Shown piece after piece: positions 1 to 8,534 of a DNA stretch of 64,000 bases (positions are counted from its first letter, which is position 1; each line of letters starts with the position of its first letter). Position numbers and translations under genes: made by a program. The notes under the pieces were generated by a model that saw only the letters and a list, made by a program, of their open reading frames with translations, searched no databases and was not told where the DNA came from. The DNA is from Rhodococcoides fascians A44A (GTDB taxonomy: Bacteria > Actinomycetota > Actinomycetes > Mycobacteriales > Mycobacteriaceae), in NCBI RefSeq assembly GCF_000760735.1, contig NZ_JMEX01000007.1, positions 1 to 64,000 on the forward strand, written 5' to 3'.

Positions 1-8
1 TCACAGCA

Positions 9-40
9 CACCCCCGGGAACCACACGGTCCCCGGGGGTG
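9..40. terminator. Strong hairpin at left edge
   Basis: Arms CACCCCCGGG (9-18) and CCCGGGGGTG (31-40) pair perfectly, and the stem continues after one mismatch with ACC/GGT around an ACAC loop. It is followed by TTCTGC rather than a T-run. It probably terminates a gene lying left of the window. Confidence 0.6.
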
Positions 41-406
41 TTCTGCATACCCGAACCAAAGAACACCCCCCACCGTGCAGGACCCCTGGGACACCGGTCG
101 AGCACCCACCGGGAAACACCCCCCGAATGTGCGCTGACACCATCTCCACGCGCACAACAGGAGGGTGAATCCACCCCGTCCGCCAATCAGCGACACAGAC
201 GCTCACCCCAGTGCCGGACGCTCACCCCAGTGCTAGCACTACGCCGTGCATCCGACACAACGGCGAGCATCCGTCACGCAGGTCGAGCGAGGTCCTTTTG
301 ATACTCGTTCGTCCCGTTCTTCTTCGCTGTTCACGTCGACTTCATCGACAGGTCGATCTTTTGCGTCGGTAAGTATTCTTTGCAGCGGAACAGTCGGGGT
401 ATGCCG
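41..406. other. Non-coding stretch before the first gene
   Basis: I find no convincing gene here: the short open frames lack ribosome sites and recognisable sequence. The only structure I see is a 16-bp direct repeat at 199-233. The promoter of the phosphoesterase gene should lie in the last 150 bases, but I cannot identify it with confidence. Confidence 0.5.
199..233. repeat. 16-bp direct repeat
   Basis: ACGCTCACCCCAGTGC occurs at 199-214 and again at 218-233, a 19-bp period. It lies in non-coding DNA and may be a binding site or a decayed intergenic repeat. Confidence 0.7.
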
Positions 407-2119
407 ATGAATCCGCGAGGAGAAACCGTCGCCGCCGGGGTTCCGGAGGCTCTTGCTGCTGATATGACCATGGCGGAGCAGCACGATTGGATTCGTTCGT
501 TTCTGAAGCGGAATCCTGTATCCCGGAGACGCTTTCTGGTTGGCTCGGCGGCGACTGCTGCGGCGGCTGCCGTTGGGAATGCAGCGTGGTCCGGTCGTGC
601 GTATGCGCAGGATGCGCCGCTGGCGGTGGGTGGTCGTCACACGTCGTTCGGTGTGGATTCGGCCACGCAGCTTCGATTCTCGGCTCAGTTGTCGCGAAAT
701 CCCGGGGTGACGGGGGTGTTCCTCGATCATGGGCCGACTCCGGCGCTGGGGGCGACAACTGCAGCGGAGGTTCGTAATCTGGTCAGTCAGGTGCCGCAGA
801 CCGACGGCGGCATCCTCGGTGCCGAGCAGTTCTACGTTCACGTGCCCGTCGACGGTCTGGCTCCCAAGACTCCGCATTTCTATCGCTGGCGTACCAACGA
901 CGGCTACGTCAGTGATGTGCAGACGGTGTGGACAGCGTTGCCTCCAGGACGGAGTGCTCCGTTCCGCTTCACGATGATGGGCGATCAAGGTGTCGATGAA
1001 ACACCCTCTCGGCCGCCGGGTCTGAAGGCAGGGGATTACGACGATCTGTACTACAAAGCCGACAACGAGCCATCTGTTCGTCATGCGGCGAACATCGTCG
1101 GGCAGATCGCGGCGCGCAGACCGGACTTTCATGTTTTGGCGGGCGACATCGCGTACGCGGATCCGTCGGGCGCCGGCCTCCCTGCTCAGTTCGCTCCCAG
1201 CGGGGTGACTCAGCCGAAAGGCTTCGACAAGTACAACCCTTTCGTGTGGGACGGCTACTTCGCCGCCATCGAGCGAAGTGCGGCGAGCACACCCTGGTTC
1301 TTCGCCACGGGTAACCACGACATGGAAGCGTTGTACGGTGCGAACGGGTACGGGGGACATGCGGCCAGGCTCGATCAACCCGAGAACGGTCCTGCAGGCT
1401 GCCCTTCGGTCTATTCGTTCGTGTACGGCAATGTCGCCGTGCTGTCGCTCGACGCCAACGATGTGTCGTACGAGATCAAGGCCAACACCGGCTACAGCGG
1501 CGGCAGGCAGAACACATGGGTGGAAAGGTCCCTTGCACGATTCAGGGCGGAGCCGAACATCGATTTCGTGGTGTGCTTCTTCCACCACTGTGCCTACTCG
1601 ACTACCGAAGCCCATGCATCCGACGGTGGTGTTCGCGACGCATGGACGAAGTTGTTCGACCGCTACGAGGTGGATGTGGTTCTGCAAGGGCACAATCACG
1701 TGTTCGAACGAACCGACCCCATCCGGGCCGGCCATCCGACACGGACGGCGGCCGACCACGCCGTCGTGTATCCGAAGTCCGACGGGACGGTGTATTACAC
1801 GGTAGGGGGTGGCGGCCGGCCTCGGTACACATTTCAGCCCTCCGAGCAGGAGACGTACAGAGGAAACGAGTTGCCGGACAACGCTGTTCCGAACAGCTAC
1901 GTCTGGACGCCCGACGGTGAGAAGGCCACTGAAGCCGTCGGGTGGTCTCGGGTTCGCTTCAGAAACTACTCGTTCGTCTCCGTCGACGTCGCTCCCGGGA
2001 TTCCCGGAATCACACCGAGCGAGATGAAGATTTCCGCGATCGACGAGTACGGCCGCGAGTTCGATCGCGTCACCTATCGGCGAGATGTCCCGATGAGCGG
2101 TGTGTTCGGTTCGTCCTGA
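407..2119 (+). CDS. Tat-exported purple-acid-phosphatase-like metallophosphoesterase
   Basis: Probably a secreted phosphomonoesterase of the purple acid phosphatase type. A twin-arginine signal is visible (SRRRFLV followed by an Ala-rich segment ending near GRAYA), so export would be by the Tat system. An N-terminal beta-sandwich-like region precedes the metallophosphatase domain, which shows all metal-binding motifs in order: GDQG, GDIAYAD, GNHDME, FFHHCAYS and GHNHVFE. Several starts are possible: TTG at 380, ATG at 401, 407 or 464. I chose 407 because GGGG lies about 7 bases upstream, but 464 would give a more typical Tat signal length. The 3' end overlaps the convergent racemase gene by 46 bp. 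Phosphate regulation cannot be judged from the sequence. Confidence 0.88.
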   Translation: MNPRGETVAAGVPEALAADMTMAEQHDWIRSFLKRNPVSRRRFLVGSAATAAAAAVGNAAWSGRAYAQDAPLAVGGRHTSFGVDSATQLRFSAQLSRNPGVTGVFLDHGPTPALGATTAAEVRNLVSQVPQTDGGILGAEQFYVHVPVDGLAPKTPHFYRWRTNDGYVSDVQTVWTALPPGRSAPFRFTMMGDQGVDETPSRPPGLKAGDYDDLYYKADNEPSVRHAANIVGQIAARRPDFHVLAGDIAYADPSGAGLPAQFAPSGVTQPKGFDKYNPFVWDGYFAAIERSAASTPWFFATGNHDMEALYGANGYGGHAARLDQPENGPAGCPSVYSFVYGNVAVLSLDANDVSYEIKANTGYSGGRQNTWVERSLARFRAEPNIDFVVCFFHHCAYSTTEAHASDGGVRDAWTKLFDRYEVDVVLQGHNHVFERTDPIRAGHPTRTAADHAVVYPKSDGTVYYTVGGGGRPRYTFQPSEQETYRGNELPDNAVPNSYVWTPDGEKATEAVGWSRVRFRNYSFVSVDVAPGIPGITPSEMKISAIDEYGREFDRVTYRRDVPMSGVFGSS

Positions 2120-2796
2120 TCGAGGTCGTGGTTCGATTCCATGCGTTCGAGCACCCACAATGCAGCGCTCGGAACAGGTTCCACGATCACCACGTCGGTA
2201 CGGAGGGCGAGCTGCCGAGCTGAGTCGCTGAGCGGACCGCCGCCGATGATCACTGCTTCGGCGCCCGCCGCGGCGGCGTCGTCGACCGCTGTGCCGAGTT
2301 CGTCCACGGTGGCGTCGAGATCTCGGGCGAGGACGAGCGGGTCGGAATCCGTCAGAAAGATTCCTGCGAAATCAGCATCGGGGCTGCAGTGTCGTACCAG
2401 CGTCCGCAACGACGGCTCCAACAGCGGTGTGGTGGTCGCGATGGCAAATCGTCGCCCTCCGCAAGCTGCTGTCGACACTGCGGCCTGCCCGATTCCGACG
2501 ACGGGAATGTCGACGAGCTGCCGAAGGGCAGCGACTCCAGGATCTCCGAAGGCGCCGACGATCACCGCGCAGGGCCTGTGCACGTCGATACCGGAGAGCG
2601 CTGCAGCAACGGTGTGTTCGGCCGCCTCGTCGAGAGCTTCGGCGTCGACGATCATGCTCGGACCCGCCGCTGCGGTGACTCCGACGACGTAGTATCTCGA
2701 TCCGTCCATAGCTTTCTCGGCAACCGCGACGAGCATGTCGGTGGTCGAGGCGTTGGTGTTGGGGTTGACCACCAGAATCGTGGGCACGCTGCTCAT
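2074..2796 (-). CDS. Asp/Glu/hydantoin racemase family protein
   Basis: A 240-residue protein of the Asp/Glu/hydantoin racemase superfamily: N-terminal VVNPNT motif, a central GAFGDPG turn and a second IIGGGPLS turn. In canonical two-base racemases each turn carries a catalytic cysteine. Here the corresponding positions appear to be Ala and Gly, so racemisation by the usual cysteine pair looks unlikely and the substrate is unknown. It starts 3 bases after the stop of the MFS transporter gene, so the two form one operon, probably importing and converting a small amide or amino acid derivative under control of the divergent GntR regulator. The tail overlaps the convergent phosphoesterase gene. 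Confidence 0.8.
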   Translation of the reverse strand: MSSVPTILVVNPNTNASTTDMLVAVAEKAMDGSRYYVVGVTAAAGPSMIVDAEALDEAAEHTVAAALSGIDVHRPCAVIVGAFGDPGVAALRQLVDIPVVGIGQAAVSTAACGGRRFAIATTTPLLEPSLRTLVRHCSPDADFAGIFLTDSDPLVLARDLDATVDELGTAVDDAAAAGAEAVIIGGGPLSDSARQLALRTDVVIVEPVPSAALWVLERMESNHDLDQDEPNTPLIGTSRR

Positions 2797-2799
2797 GAA

Positions 2800-4215
2800 T
2801 CAATCATCCTCTGGCATGGGGTGTCCGAAGGTTTCTCGGGGGAACTGAACTGCGACGGCGCATACGACGAAGAGTGCGGTGAGAACGGCGAACATCGCGG
2901 GGACTCCTGAGCTGTCCAGTACCGCTCCGGCGATCAAGGGGAACAGACCACCCGAGAGAGAGCCGATGGCAAGGATGACGGAGGTGGCGAGTCCGCGAAT
3001 GCGAGTCGGGTACTGCTCCGGGGCGAACAGCCAGATGGTGGTGTTCAGAACGATCACCGAGAAGTTGAAGAGTGCACCGAAGAACAACACCAGTCCGATG
3101 TCGGTGGCGAAGAAACCGAAACCGAGTGCCGCGGCGGTACCGAGGCTTGCACCGGCCGTCAGGGTGATCTTGCGGGGAAGCTTTCGCGCGATCAGGGCCG
3201 CGGTGACCGCGCCGATCAGGGAACCCGACTGCATGACGAGCGTGTACCAGAGTGCACTCGTGATCGACATCCCACGTTCGGTGAGAATGATGGGAATGAG
3301 CGTCAGCATGGAGATTTGCGCGGCGTACGACATGCAGACTGCGACACCCAAGGCGAGCGTGCTTCGGCGATAGCGCGCACCGAACATCTCGGTCCACCGA
3401 ACCTTGGGGGCAGCCGTGTCCGCTGCGAGCGTTGTCTTGTCCAAATAGACCTCCTCGGAGCCGAGAATTCCGCGGAGCTTGCCTTGAGCAAGGCGGTTGA
3501 TGACGGTGTTGGCCTCGTCGATTCGTCCGGTGGCCGCCAGGTATCGGGGAGTCTCCGGCAGTGACCTCCGATAGAACACCACTGCGAGTGCAGGCAGAAC
3601 CAGCATGCCGAACAGCCATCGCCAGCGGTCCTCGCCGGTGAAGATGGCGAACACGATGACGCCGAAGAGAGGGGCGAGCATGTTGCCCAGTCCTGCCGCG
3701 GCGACGTTGATCAGCCCGACGGCTGTCCCTCGGTGCCGAGCCGAGAAGAACTCCGACAGCATGATGACCGCAACGGCTATTTCGCCGCCGAGTCCCAGGC
3801 CGACGAGGAACCGCGCCGCGACGAGAACTTCGTAGTTGGGCGCGACAGCGCACAGAAGCGATCCGAAGGCGAACACCAGAAGGTTGGCGCCCAACAGAGT
3901 TCGACGGCCGAGACGGTCCATGACGACACCTGCGAGAATGCGACCGAGGGCAACCGCTGTGAACGTAGCGGTGTTGAGCAACCCGATCTCGGTGCCCCCG
4001 AGGCCCCAGTCGGCGCGGAGGACCGGTCCGGAGATGCCGACGGCGTTCTGCTCGATGGCGTCGAAGAAGACGCCGAACAACACCATGGCGACGATCCCGA
4101 TGTGAGCGGAGGTGAGGCCGATACGTGAGTACGCGGATTCGATCTGTGTGCCGAGTGTCGTTCGTTCGGCGGGTGAATCCTGTGGAGAGTTCATCGACGA
4201 GGGCAGGGTGCTCAT
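2800..4215 (-). CDS. MFS transporter
   Basis: A 12-helix major facilitator permease of about 471 residues, with the loop 2-3 signature (MDRLGRR) and the helix 4 motif RFLVGLGLGGE typical of the sugar/organic acid porter groups. A longer frame begins at 4269, but ATG 4215 has AAAGG about 10 bases upstream and removes a basic, non-membrane leader, so I prefer it. It is the first gene of an operon with the racemase-family protein and is divergent from the GntR regulator. A perfect TTGGTATACCAA palindrome lies 43 bases upstream of the start. The substrate cannot be read from the sequence; an amide or organic acid handled by the racemase-like partner is my guess. Confidence 0.85.
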   Translation of the reverse strand: MSTLPSSMNSPQDSPAERTTLGTQIESAYSRIGLTSAHIGIVAMVLFGVFFDAIEQNAVGISGPVLRADWGLGGTEIGLLNTATFTAVALGRILAGVVMDRLGRRTLLGANLLVFAFGSLLCAVAPNYEVLVAARFLVGLGLGGEIAVAVIMLSEFFSARHRGTAVGLINVAAAGLGNMLAPLFGVIVFAIFTGEDRWRWLFGMLVLPALAVVFYRRSLPETPRYLAATGRIDEANTVINRLAQGKLRGILGSEEVYLDKTTLAADTAAPKVRWTEMFGARYRRSTLALGVAVCMSYAAQISMLTLIPIILTERGMSITSALWYTLVMQSGSLIGAVTAALIARKLPRKITLTAGASLGTAAALGFGFFATDIGLVLFFGALFNFSVIVLNTTIWLFAPEQYPTRIRGLATSVILAIGSLSGGLFPLIAGAVLDSSGVPAMFAVLTALFVVCAVAVQFPRETFGHPMPEDD

Positions 4216-4257
4216 CCCGGTGTGCCTTTCGCGGCTGGTGGTCGATGGATACCGTCG

Positions 4258-4269
4258 TTGGTATACCAA
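4258..4269. promoter_or_regulatory. GntR operator, transporter side
   Basis: Perfect 12-bp palindrome TTGGTATACCAA. It fits the GT-N-AC core of FadR-subfamily GntR operators and recurs (TTGGTATACC) before the regulator gene itself. Confidence 0.75.
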
Positions 4270-4408
4270 GTGATGAGCGAGAATCTACGGCCGGATGTCC
4301 GCTGTTGGGTTTCCGTTCTGTTAAACACATGTAAGAGCGGCGACTAGATGGCGTAACACGAGCTCGCTGGCGTCGCCGCGTGTTGGGCTGCATCATCGAT
4401 TTCGGCAC

Positions 4409-4418
4409 TTGGTATACC
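4409..4418. promoter_or_regulatory. GntR operator, regulator side
   Basis: TTGGTATACC, the same core as the palindrome at 4258-4269, with centres 151 bp apart. It lies 59 bases before the regulator start and suggests autoregulation, possibly by looping. Confidence 0.7.
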
Positions 4419-4477
4419 TGAGGTGGTGTTGCTGTTGGTGCTGGTACACATGGGCGAACAATGATGGAGGACAGTGC

Positions 4478-5152
4478 ATGGAACAGGGTGCAGCGTCGGC
4501 GAGTTTGTCCCGCCGTGTGTTCGACGAGATTCGCGCGCGCATACTCGATGGACGAATCCCGGCCGGTGAACCCTTGCGCGAGCGGGATCTCAGTGCCGAA
4601 CTCGATGTGTCCAGGGTGCCGATCCGTGAGGCGCTTCCTATGCTCGAGGCCGCCGGACTCGTTGCGTTGTCGCCGCGTCGACCCGCCGTCGTGACAATGG
4701 TGACGCGGAGCGGAGTGGACGAACTGTACGATCTGCGCTCAGCGCTGGAACCGCTCGCGGCCCGAAAGGCTGCGTCCGCGGTCGCGGTGGGTGCTGATGT
4801 GTCGGCGCTCGTCGGTGCGGTGACGCGCGCCGGAGATGCGTTGGACGCAGGCGACCTGCCGTCGTTCCATCGCGAGAGTGGCGGCATTCACGCCGCGATC
4901 GAATCACTCGCAGGCAACCGGCTTTTCGTCGTCATCATGGAACCTTTGCGGGAACGCAGCAACCGGCTCAACGTCGCGAACATGGAACGCGACCCCAGCG
5001 TCAGGCACAACGAACATCTCTCGTTGGTCGATGCGATAGCCGAAGGTAATCCCGAACTTGCTGCGGCCGTTGCGTACTCACACGTCGAATGGGGTCGGCA
5101 GCGCACATTCGAGACACTGTCCTCGGTTCCGGGATTCGATCCGACGGCGTGA
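4478..5152 (+). CDS. GntR family (FadR/FCD) transcriptional regulator
   Basis: A 224-residue regulator. The N-terminal winged helix (residues about 8-75) carries the GntR pattern LSRRVFDEIRARILDGRIPAG and RVPIREALPMLEAAGLV; an all-helical FCD effector domain follows. ATG 4478 is chosen because GGAGG lies 7 bases upstream; the longer frame from 4409 would add a Cys/Trp-rich leader and overlap the operator. Divergent from the MFS-racemase operon, it very likely represses both promoters through the TTGGTATACC sites, with the transported compound or a product as inducer. The FCD metal/effector residues include Asp and His positions in the C-terminal half, for example RHNEH. Confidence 0.9.
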   Translation: MEQGAASASLSRRVFDEIRARILDGRIPAGEPLRERDLSAELDVSRVPIREALPMLEAAGLVALSPRRPAVVTMVTRSGVDELYDLRSALEPLAARKAASAVAVGADVSALVGAVTRAGDALDAGDLPSFHRESGGIHAAIESLAGNRLFVVIMEPLRERSNRLNVANMERDPSVRHNEHLSLVDAIAEGNPELAAAVAYSHVEWGRQRTFETLSSVPGFDPTA

Positions 5153-5198
5153 TGCCAGTGGGGCGTCACGGCCACCTCCCGACGACTGCATCGAGGTG

Positions 5199-5864
5199 TC
5201 AGGTTGCGACGAACCGTGCGTGAACCTCGGCGCGAATGACGATGTCCTGTGGTTTGGGTTCGAATCCGTCGTCGGGTGCGGCATAGGCTCGAGATGCGAC
5301 CACATAGTCCTGATGGGATGCTGCTGCAACACCGAGGAGTCCCGGGTCCGCTATCGCACGGGCGCTGACCGTCGATCGGCCCACGCTGTGCGCGAACACC
5401 TCTGCCTTGCTCACTGCGTCCTGGACGGCACTCGCGCGGACTCGACGGGTGTTCTCGGCCGACGTCGCCTCGGTCAGCGACCAATCGAAGTGGCCGATGT
5501 CGACCCCGTCGAGCGCCGACACCGCATAGACGAACGCGTCGACCACGTCGATCTGGCTGAATTTCACCTCGATCGACGCAAGTGCCTGATAGACGTACGG
5601 CAACTGTTCCCCGTTGTGGTTGAACGGCCTGGACCGCGAGTGCCGCACTTGATCCAGAGCCCATGCGTCGATCGGGCCGCTCGAAGGGTTGTACAGCGGA
5701 TCGATCAATCCGGTCAGCTCTCTGACCAGGCGGTGAGCAGGTTCGGCCGCAGCCTCGGCTGTGCGGCCGTCGGTTCGAACCGCCAGGGACACCGTGCATC
5801 GCTCCGGCGGGTACGTCGCCTGGCCTCGGCCGACGACCGTGATCTCGACAGGGTTCGACTCCAT
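5199..5864 (-). CDS. SIMPL domain-containing protein
   Basis: A 221-residue protein of the SIMPL (DUF541) family. It starts with the usual ITVVGRGQATYPPERCTVSLAV strand pattern and ends with a C-terminal IVIRAEVHARF strand. No signal peptide or membrane helix is visible, so it looks cytoplasmic, unlike many periplasmic SIMPL proteins. ATG 5864 is preferred over GTG 5882 because the family core begins right after it. Related proteins are linked to IRAK signalling in mammals and to oxidative stress in bacteria, but no precise biochemical function is known. It stands alone between the convergent GntR gene and the divergent polymerase gene. Confidence 0.8.
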   Translation of the reverse strand: MESNPVEITVVGRGQATYPPERCTVSLAVRTDGRTAEAAAEPAHRLVRELTGLIDPLYNPSSGPIDAWALDQVRHSRSRPFNHNGEQLPYVYQALASIEVKFSQIDVVDAFVYAVSALDGVDIGHFDWSLTEATSAENTRRVRASAVQDAVSKAEVFAHSVGRSTVSARAIADPGLLGVAAASHQDYVVASRAYAAPDDGFEPKPQDIVIRAEVHARFVAT

Positions 5865-5990
5865 GATGGGAGTGTGGCACACAAGGGGTAGCGCTTCATT
5901 CGAGCGAACGACGCGTGTCTACCCGGCCCGCGGCGACATCCACGACCGGGGGATCGACGGGCGGTGCGAGGTTGGCGCAGAATGGGCGGC

Positions 5991-7064
5991 ATGACCGCAT
6001 CTGTGCGCCGACGATGGGTGCTGCATGTGGACATGGACCAGTTCATTGCGGCGGTGGAGGTGCTACGAAATCCCGAGCTGGCGGGGAAGCAGGTCGTGGT
6101 GGGCGGTAGGGGGGACCCGACCGAACGGGGAGTGGTGTCGACGGCCTCCTACGAGGCGCGGGCGTTCGGCGTCGGATCGGGGATGCCGTTGCGGGTCGCG
6201 TTCAAGAAGCTGCCCGACGCGATCTTCCTGCCGGTCGACGGGGAGGCATATACGGCGGCGTCGAACATCGTGATGGACGCACTCCGAAGCTTGAACGTGG
6301 TGGTCGAAGTGATGGGTTGGGACGAGGCGTTTCTCGGCGTCGAGACCGAGGATCCGGTGTCCTTCGCACGCAGGGTTCACGACACGGTGTTCGATGCGTC
6401 CGGGCTGCATTGTTCGGTCGGCATCGGGGACAACAAGTTACGCGCGAAGATTGCAACGGATTTCGGCAAGCCGCAGGGTATCTACACCTTGACGTCCGCC
6501 AACTGGTTCGAGGTGATGGGAGACCGCCCGACGGATGCGTTGTGGGGAATCGGGAAGAAGACCGCGAAGAAGCTTGCGAGTCTCGGTATCACCACGGTGT
6601 CGGAGTTGGCGGCAACCGACGATTCCGCGCTGGCAGCTGCGTTCGGTCCGAAAACCGGGCCGTGGATCGGAACCAAAGGGCGAGGGGTCGACCTGTCGCC
6701 GGTGTCCGCGGCGCCGTGGATTGCTCGTTCTCACAGCCGGGAAACCACGTTTCAGGAGAACCTGGAGGATTGGGAGGCGATCACCGAGGAGGTGAGGGCT
6801 CTGGCGCTGAAGGTGCGTGAGGACCTCGTCGCAGAGGACAGACCTGCTGTGCGGGTAACGCTGAAGGTGCGTTACGCGCCTTTCGAAACCCACACCACCA
6901 CAGCTGCCCTCGACGGTCCGCCCACCTTCGACACACAGATCATTTCCGACGCGGCGGCCGCGTTGGTGCAGAGGTTGGACCACTCGCGCAAGGTACGCCT
7001 GATGGGCGTGCGCCTCGAGATGACGCCTCCCGCTGGTTCAGGCCCTGGCGAAGAGCGCGGGTGA
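5991..7064 (+). CDS. DinB2-like Y-family DNA polymerase
   Basis: A Y-family polymerase of 357 residues. Metal-binding acids are visible at D14 (LHVDMDQF) and D111/E112 (GWDEAFLG). The order is palm/fingers, thumb with a helix-hairpin-helix (WGIGKKTAKKLASLGI) and a little-finger domain with RSHSRETTF. The sequence resembles mycobacterial DinB2 rather than classical Pol IV: WVLHVDxDQF, GWDEA, and no beta-clamp tail recognised. The residue after F18, the predicted steric gate, is Ile19. In M. smegmatis DinB2 it is Leu, which permits ribonucleotide insertion; classical DinB has an aromatic residue. An ATG at 5982 is also possible. It converges on the MBL gene with a 27-bp overlap. Confidence 0.88.
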   Translation: MTASVRRRWVLHVDMDQFIAAVEVLRNPELAGKQVVVGGRGDPTERGVVSTASYEARAFGVGSGMPLRVAFKKLPDAIFLPVDGEAYTAASNIVMDALRSLNVVVEVMGWDEAFLGVETEDPVSFARRVHDTVFDASGLHCSVGIGDNKLRAKIATDFGKPQGIYTLTSANWFEVMGDRPTDALWGIGKKTAKKLASLGITTVSELAATDDSALAAAFGPKTGPWIGTKGRGVDLSPVSAAPWIARSHSRETTFQENLEDWEAITEEVRALALKVREDLVAEDRPAVRVTLKVRYAPFETHTTTAALDGPPTFDTQIISDAAAALVQRLDHSRKVRLMGVRLEMTPPAGSGPGEERG

Positions 7065-8033
7065 CGAGCCGGCGACCTGAACAACCTGGTTGCGGGACAC
7101 CAGGTGTCGAAGATGCGCGGCAGCTTCGGACAGTGCGAGTGTCTTGTGGAACGGGGAGATGTCGCTCCAAGGTTTGTACCACTTCATGCGTTCGGCGACC
7201 TCCCAGACGGTGATCTCGTCGTCGGCGAATGCTTGACAGAGATGGTCGAGTCGTTCTTCGTGGTGCTCGATGAGTTCGCCCGCGCGCACTCCGACGTCGT
7301 CGATGCCTATTCCGTGGGAACCCAGTCCGCGCGTCACGTTCATGGACTGCACGTGGCGCAGCGAGTCGAAGAACTCTGCAAGCGCATCTCGCTCCTCGAG
7401 CGGGTAGACGAAGTTGCCGACGTGGGGTGTCGTCTTCTGCAGGACGTGATCGCCGGTGAACATGACGTCGGCGTCGGGCAGATGAAAGCACACGTGACCC
7501 GGGGTGTGGCCGGGGGTGAACACGGCCTGCAGATTCCGTCCGGTCAGCGCGATCGTTTCGCCGTCGCGAAGGATGCGATCGGGCGCCGAGTCGGGCCCGG
7601 TCGGCGGTTGCAGTTCGAGTTCCTCCCATGCGGCGATGTCGGCGTTCGGTGCGCCGGCGGCGGTCATGTTCGCGCGCTGGCGCTCGATCCACTCGGGGCC
7701 TCGCGGTGTCGTCATGTCCTCGAACTCTGCGTGGTCGGCCTCGTGCATCGCGATCCATGCTCCCGATGCCTCGCGGACGCGGCCGCACAGGCCGGTGTGA
7801 TCAGGATGGAAGTGCGTCAGCACCACGCCCTCGACGTCGGTGATCGAGCGTCCGACGGCTTCCAAACCGGAGGTGAGGCCGGCCCAAGCGTTGTCGTCGT
7901 CCCATCCCGCGTCGACGAGGACCAGGCCGCCGGGAGACTCCATGGCGTAGACAAGCGTGTGGCCGAGCGGACTGTCGGTGATGGGGACGGGGATCTGGAG
8001 GATGCCGTCCCCGATCGCTGCTGCGTCGCTCAT
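7038..8033 (-). CDS. MBL-fold metallo-hydrolase
   Basis: A 331-residue metallo-beta-lactamase-fold hydrolase. The dinuclear metal motif THFHPDHTG is present, followed by PGHTPGHV, the bridging FTGDH and a distal LGSHG histidine, so all ligands are there. After about residue 240 comes a helical C-terminal domain like that of the YflN/lactonase-like group. The substrate is unknown; thioester or lactone hydrolysis is typical of these relatives. The 3' end overlaps the 3' end of the convergent dinB2 gene by 27 bp. The gene appears to be transcribed alone. Confidence 0.85.
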   Translation of the reverse strand: MSDAAAIGDGILQIPVPITDSPLGHTLVYAMESPGGLVLVDAGWDDDNAWAGLTSGLEAVGRSITDVEGVVLTHFHPDHTGLCGRVREASGAWIAMHEADHAEFEDMTTPRGPEWIERQRANMTAAGAPNADIAAWEELELQPPTGPDSAPDRILRDGETIALTGRNLQAVFTPGHTPGHVCFHLPDADVMFTGDHVLQKTTPHVGNFVYPLEERDALAEFFDSLRHVQSMNVTRGLGSHGIGIDDVGVRAGELIEHHEERLDHLCQAFADDEITVWEVAERMKWYKPWSDISPFHKTLALSEAAAHLRHLVSRNQVVQVAGSSPALFARA

Positions 8034-8126
8034 GCCTACCTCGTTGCTTGGTCCAAGTAATCAGTTCTTCTCTTCATACTGACCCCGGCGAGGAGCACAA
8101 GGGAAATCGGGGTACCGATCGAGAGC

Positions 8127-8534
8127 TCAGCGGCGACGCCACTCGATGGCCGGGCAGGTGTCCATCACCATGGGAACCCCGGCGGCGAGAGTCCGAGCGA
8201 AGGCGGCTTCGTCGATGACGCCCAGCTGAAACCACACGCCTTTCGCGCCCACCGCGACGGCCTCGTCGGCGAACCGACCTGCCTGCTCGGATCGACGGAA
8301 CACGTCGACGACATCGATCGGAAACGGCACCTCGGCGAGCGTCGCGTATCCCTGTTCGCCGAGAACCGTCGGCGCGTCCGGGTGAATCGGGACGATACGT
8401 TTGCCTCTGCGTTGAAGGAGGGAAGCAATCTCGTAGGCGGTGCGCTGCGGATTACCGGACAGGCCCACGACGGCCCAGGTGTCGAGGTCGTCGAGCATCA
8501 GATTCACCGACTCGGATTCCCGCCAGGACGTCAT
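8127..8534 (-). CDS. CoA-binding domain protein (YccU-like)
   Basis: A 135-residue single-domain Rossmann protein with the CoA-binding pattern WAVVGLSGNPQRTAYEIASLLQRRGKRIVPIHP, and a C-terminal MVMDTCPAIEW that is usual in this family. Cytoplasmic; it binds CoA or a related nucleotide, with physiological role unknown. The start ATG overlaps the stop of the DoxX-like gene as ATGA, indicating translational coupling. It is the last gene of the leftward run that begins with the repeat peptide and JmjC oxygenase, although its link to that pair is only by position. Confidence 0.85.
   Translation of the reverse strand: MTSWRESESVNLMLDDLDTWAVVGLSGNPQRTAYEIASLLQRRGKRIVPIHPDAPTVLGEQGYATLAEVPFPIDVVDVFRRSEQAGRFADEAVAVGAKGVWFQLGVIDEAAFARTLAAGVPMVMDTCPAIEWRRR

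Noticed and set aside
239..2158. Long open frame on the minus strand opposite the phosphoesterase gene
   Set aside because: It is Arg/Pro/His-rich with no recognisable domain, and it mirrors the codon pattern of the real gene on the plus strand, which has full metal motifs and a Tat signal.
5251..5270. T-loop-like GGGTTCGAATCC, possible tRNA
   Set aside because: No acceptor stem, D-arm or anticodon arm can be built around it, and it is inside the SIMPL gene coding for DDGFEPKPQ.
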